The notes under the pieces are model-generated. The model was not told the DNA's origin and made no database searches. It worked only from the letters and a program-made list of their open reading frames with translations. A program made the position numbers and the translations under genes. Below, in pieces: positions 42,492 to 43,774 of a DNA stretch of 43,774 bases; position 1 is the first letter of the stretch; each line of letters begins with the position of its first letter. The DNA is from an uncultured Bacteroidota bacterium. Its GTDB lineage: Bacteria; Bacteroidota; Bacteroidia; Chitinophagales; Chitinophagaceae. Where the stretch lies: contig CAINUN010000042.1 in the NCBI GenBank assembly GCA_903853805.1, forward strand, positions 1-43,774, given 5' to 3'.

Positions 42492-43774
42492 ATGAAAAAA
42501 ATGTGCACTAACACTCATGGTATCAGTTCTTTATTAAACAGGTTCCCCGGAAGGCAAAATCTGAAAAGGACATTGATGCTCGTACTTGTATCTTTCGTAG
42601 GATACTTGTCGTTAAATTACAGTACTGGTCCGGGTTATAACGGGCAAACTGCAACAGGTGCTCCGTTTGACGGAGCAAACACTTGTATCAGTTGTCACTC
42701 TCCAGGAACAAGTTATAATGCAACTCTTAGTATTGAACTTTTGGATGGTGCAACGCCAATTACTAGTTACACCCCAGGGAATTCATACACCCTTAGAATT
42801 ACTCGTTCTGCAAATGCGTCTTACAATGCAATGATTGATGCCGGATTTGGCTTCCAAATGTCTTGTGCAACTGGTGCTAATGATGATAACGACAACGATT
42901 GGGGAACTTTACCAACTAACACAACTAATATTTTTACAGCTGGCAGAAATTACATTGAACATTCTCAAAAGCTATCTAAAAACATTACACAATTGGATTT
43001 CCAATGGACTGCTCCTAGTTCTGCGACTGCTGGTGATGCCAAATTCTATGTATCACTCAATACAGTAAATGGTGACGGAACAAACTCTAATGATGAAGTG
43101 GTCAATGACTCACTGATAATCACAGCTCCTTTAACCTGTCCAACACCTTCTGTGAGTGTTTCTGTCTCGTCCACATCTATTTGTTCTGGTAACAGTGTAA
43201 CATTTACTACAACAACTACAAATGGTGGCTCAAATCCTACTTATCAGTGGCTCTTAAACGGTGTTAGTATTTCTGGTGAATCCAATAGTACTTATTCTTC
43301 TACTAATATTAGTGACAATGATGCAGTTAAGGTAGTAATGACACCTATGGCACCTTGTGATATTACTTCGGCAATAAGCAATACTATTACAATGTCAGTT
43401 GCTGCAAATATTACTCCAACAGTAAGCATCAGTGCTTCGACAAATAATATTTGCTCAGGAACTTCAGTGAGTTTTACTGCTTCTACAACAAACGCAGGCA
43501 ATACGCCTTCTTATCAGTGGAAGAATAACGGTACTGCAATTAGCGGGGCGACTAACAGTAGCTATTCTTCATCAGCTCTTGCAAATGGAGATGTTATCAG
43601 TTGCGTGTTGACTACTTCAGCAGCTTGTTATACTTCACAAACAGCAAATAGTAATGGGGTGACAATGGTTGTCAATTCAACTGTTACACCTTCAGTTAGT
43701 GTATCTGCTTCGACAAATAATATTTGCTCAGGAACTTCAGTGAGTTTTACTGCTTCTACAACAAACGCAGGCAA
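42492..43774 (+). CDS. Surface protein with choice-of-anchor V-like domain and Ig-like modules (partial)
   Basis: The gene runs off the right end; 427 codons are present. After MKKMCTNTHG and a basic stretch comes a hydrophobic segment (TLMLVLVSFVGYLSLNY, about residues 34-50) that can act as a signal peptide. The next domain, Y-S-T-G-P-G-Y-N-G-Q-T, has C65-I-S-C68-H69, the C-x-x-C-H pattern of covalent haem c attachment, followed by SPGTSYNATLSIELLDG and a beta-rich region with GFGFQMSC. This resembles the choice-of-anchor V type found in Bacteroidota surface proteins. From about residue 215 tandem Ig-like modules of 91 residues follow (I-C-S-G-x-S-V-x-F, then Y-Q-W). They are related to those of the protein at 17848-23310. 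A T9SS sorting domain is expected at the unseen end. Confidence 0.82.
   Translation, partial: MKKMCTNTHGISSLLNRFPGRQNLKRTLMLVLVSFVGYLSLNYSTGPGYNGQTATGAPFDGANTCISCHSPGTSYNATLSIELLDGATPITSYTPGNSYTLRITRSANASYNAMIDAGFGFQMSCATGANDDNDNDWGTLPTNTTNIFTAGRNYIEHSQKLSKNITQLDFQWTAPSSATAGDAKFYVSLNTVNGDGTNSNDEVVNDSLIITAPLTCPTPSVSVSVSSTSICSGNSVTFTTTTTNGGSNPTYQWLLNGVSISGESNSTYSSTNISDNDAVKVVMTPMAPCDITSAISNTITMSVAANITPTVSISASTNNICSGTSVSFTASTTNAGNTPSYQWKNNGTAISGATNSSYSSSALANGDVISCVLTTSAACYTSQTANSNGVTMVVNSTVTPSVSVSASTNNICSGTSVSFTASTTNAG
43433..43774 (+). repeat. Direct repeat of an Ig-like module with 273-bp period
   Basis: Positions 43433-43501 are identical to 43706-43774 (69 bases), and the second copy runs into the window edge. 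The offset of 273 bp equals 91 codons, one Ig-like module. Sequence between the identical blocks is only similar, so exchange or duplication affected part of the module. Confidence 0.9.

Noticed and set aside
1-43774. tRNA genes, insertion sequences or phage genes
   Set aside because: No GGTTCGAATCC-type T-arm, transposase, integrase or phage structural protein was recognised on either strand.

Overview
The window looks like a chromosome segment from a low-to-moderate GC member of the phylum Bacteroidota, most like the Chitinophagales/Sphingobacteriia side. Three things support this. At least six proteins end in, or clearly belong with, the type IX secretion (T9SS) type A C-terminal sorting domain. 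Promoter-like sites follow the Bacteroidota pattern TTTG - about 16-19 nt - TAnnTTTG/TTCG instead of the E. coli -35/-10 boxes. The ribosomal proteins are of Bacteroidota type (89-residue S14 without zinc cysteines, 112-residue L24). No tRNA, rRNA, insertion sequence, prophage or CRISPR array was recognised.

Layout. 1-131 is the 3' end of a T9SS cargo gene carrying a REP-like motif. 341-10104 is mostly housekeeping: nifJ (pyruvate:ferredoxin oxidoreductase), an APC-family amino acid permease, a secreted protein of unknown function, an ABC-2 type permease, a candidate orphan small RNA, an F420-reductase-like NAD(P)-binding protein, gmk and a pirin. 10105-10957 has no convincing gene but holds about 740 bp of degenerate 21/42-bp periodic repeats. 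10958-17738 holds a T9SS beta-propeller-like protein, a MauE/DoxX-thioredoxin fusion, a small lipoprotein, htpG, the RNase P RNA gene rnpB and a possible propeller protein.

17848-28917 is a cell-surface region. It has a giant 1820-residue multi-domain T9SS adhesin-like protein, a 560-residue propeller-like T9SS protein, then three minus-strand genes in tandem that share almost the same upstream leader, signal peptide and (intact or relic) 3' tail but have unrelated middles. An unknown 312-residue protein lies upstream of them, separated by eight 21-bp repeats. One cassette has a stop codon at codon 3. This tandem cassette arrangement is the most unusual feature of the window.

29346-42066 is the S10-spc ribosomal protein operon in classical order (rpsJ to rplO), followed by secY and map. 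It starts from a clear promoter just upstream of rpsJ. The str genes are not upstream, and infA-rpmJ-rpsM-rpsK-rpsD-rpoA-rplQ do not follow map, so the usual larger cluster is broken on both sides. Several spacers inside the operon are 60-130 bp long and contain palindromic sequences. 42492 to the end is the start of another surface protein: a CxxCH-containing N-terminal domain resembling the choice-of-anchor V type, then tandem Ig-like modules related to those of the giant protein at 17.8-23.3 kb.

All family assignments come from reading motifs by eye; no database search was run.
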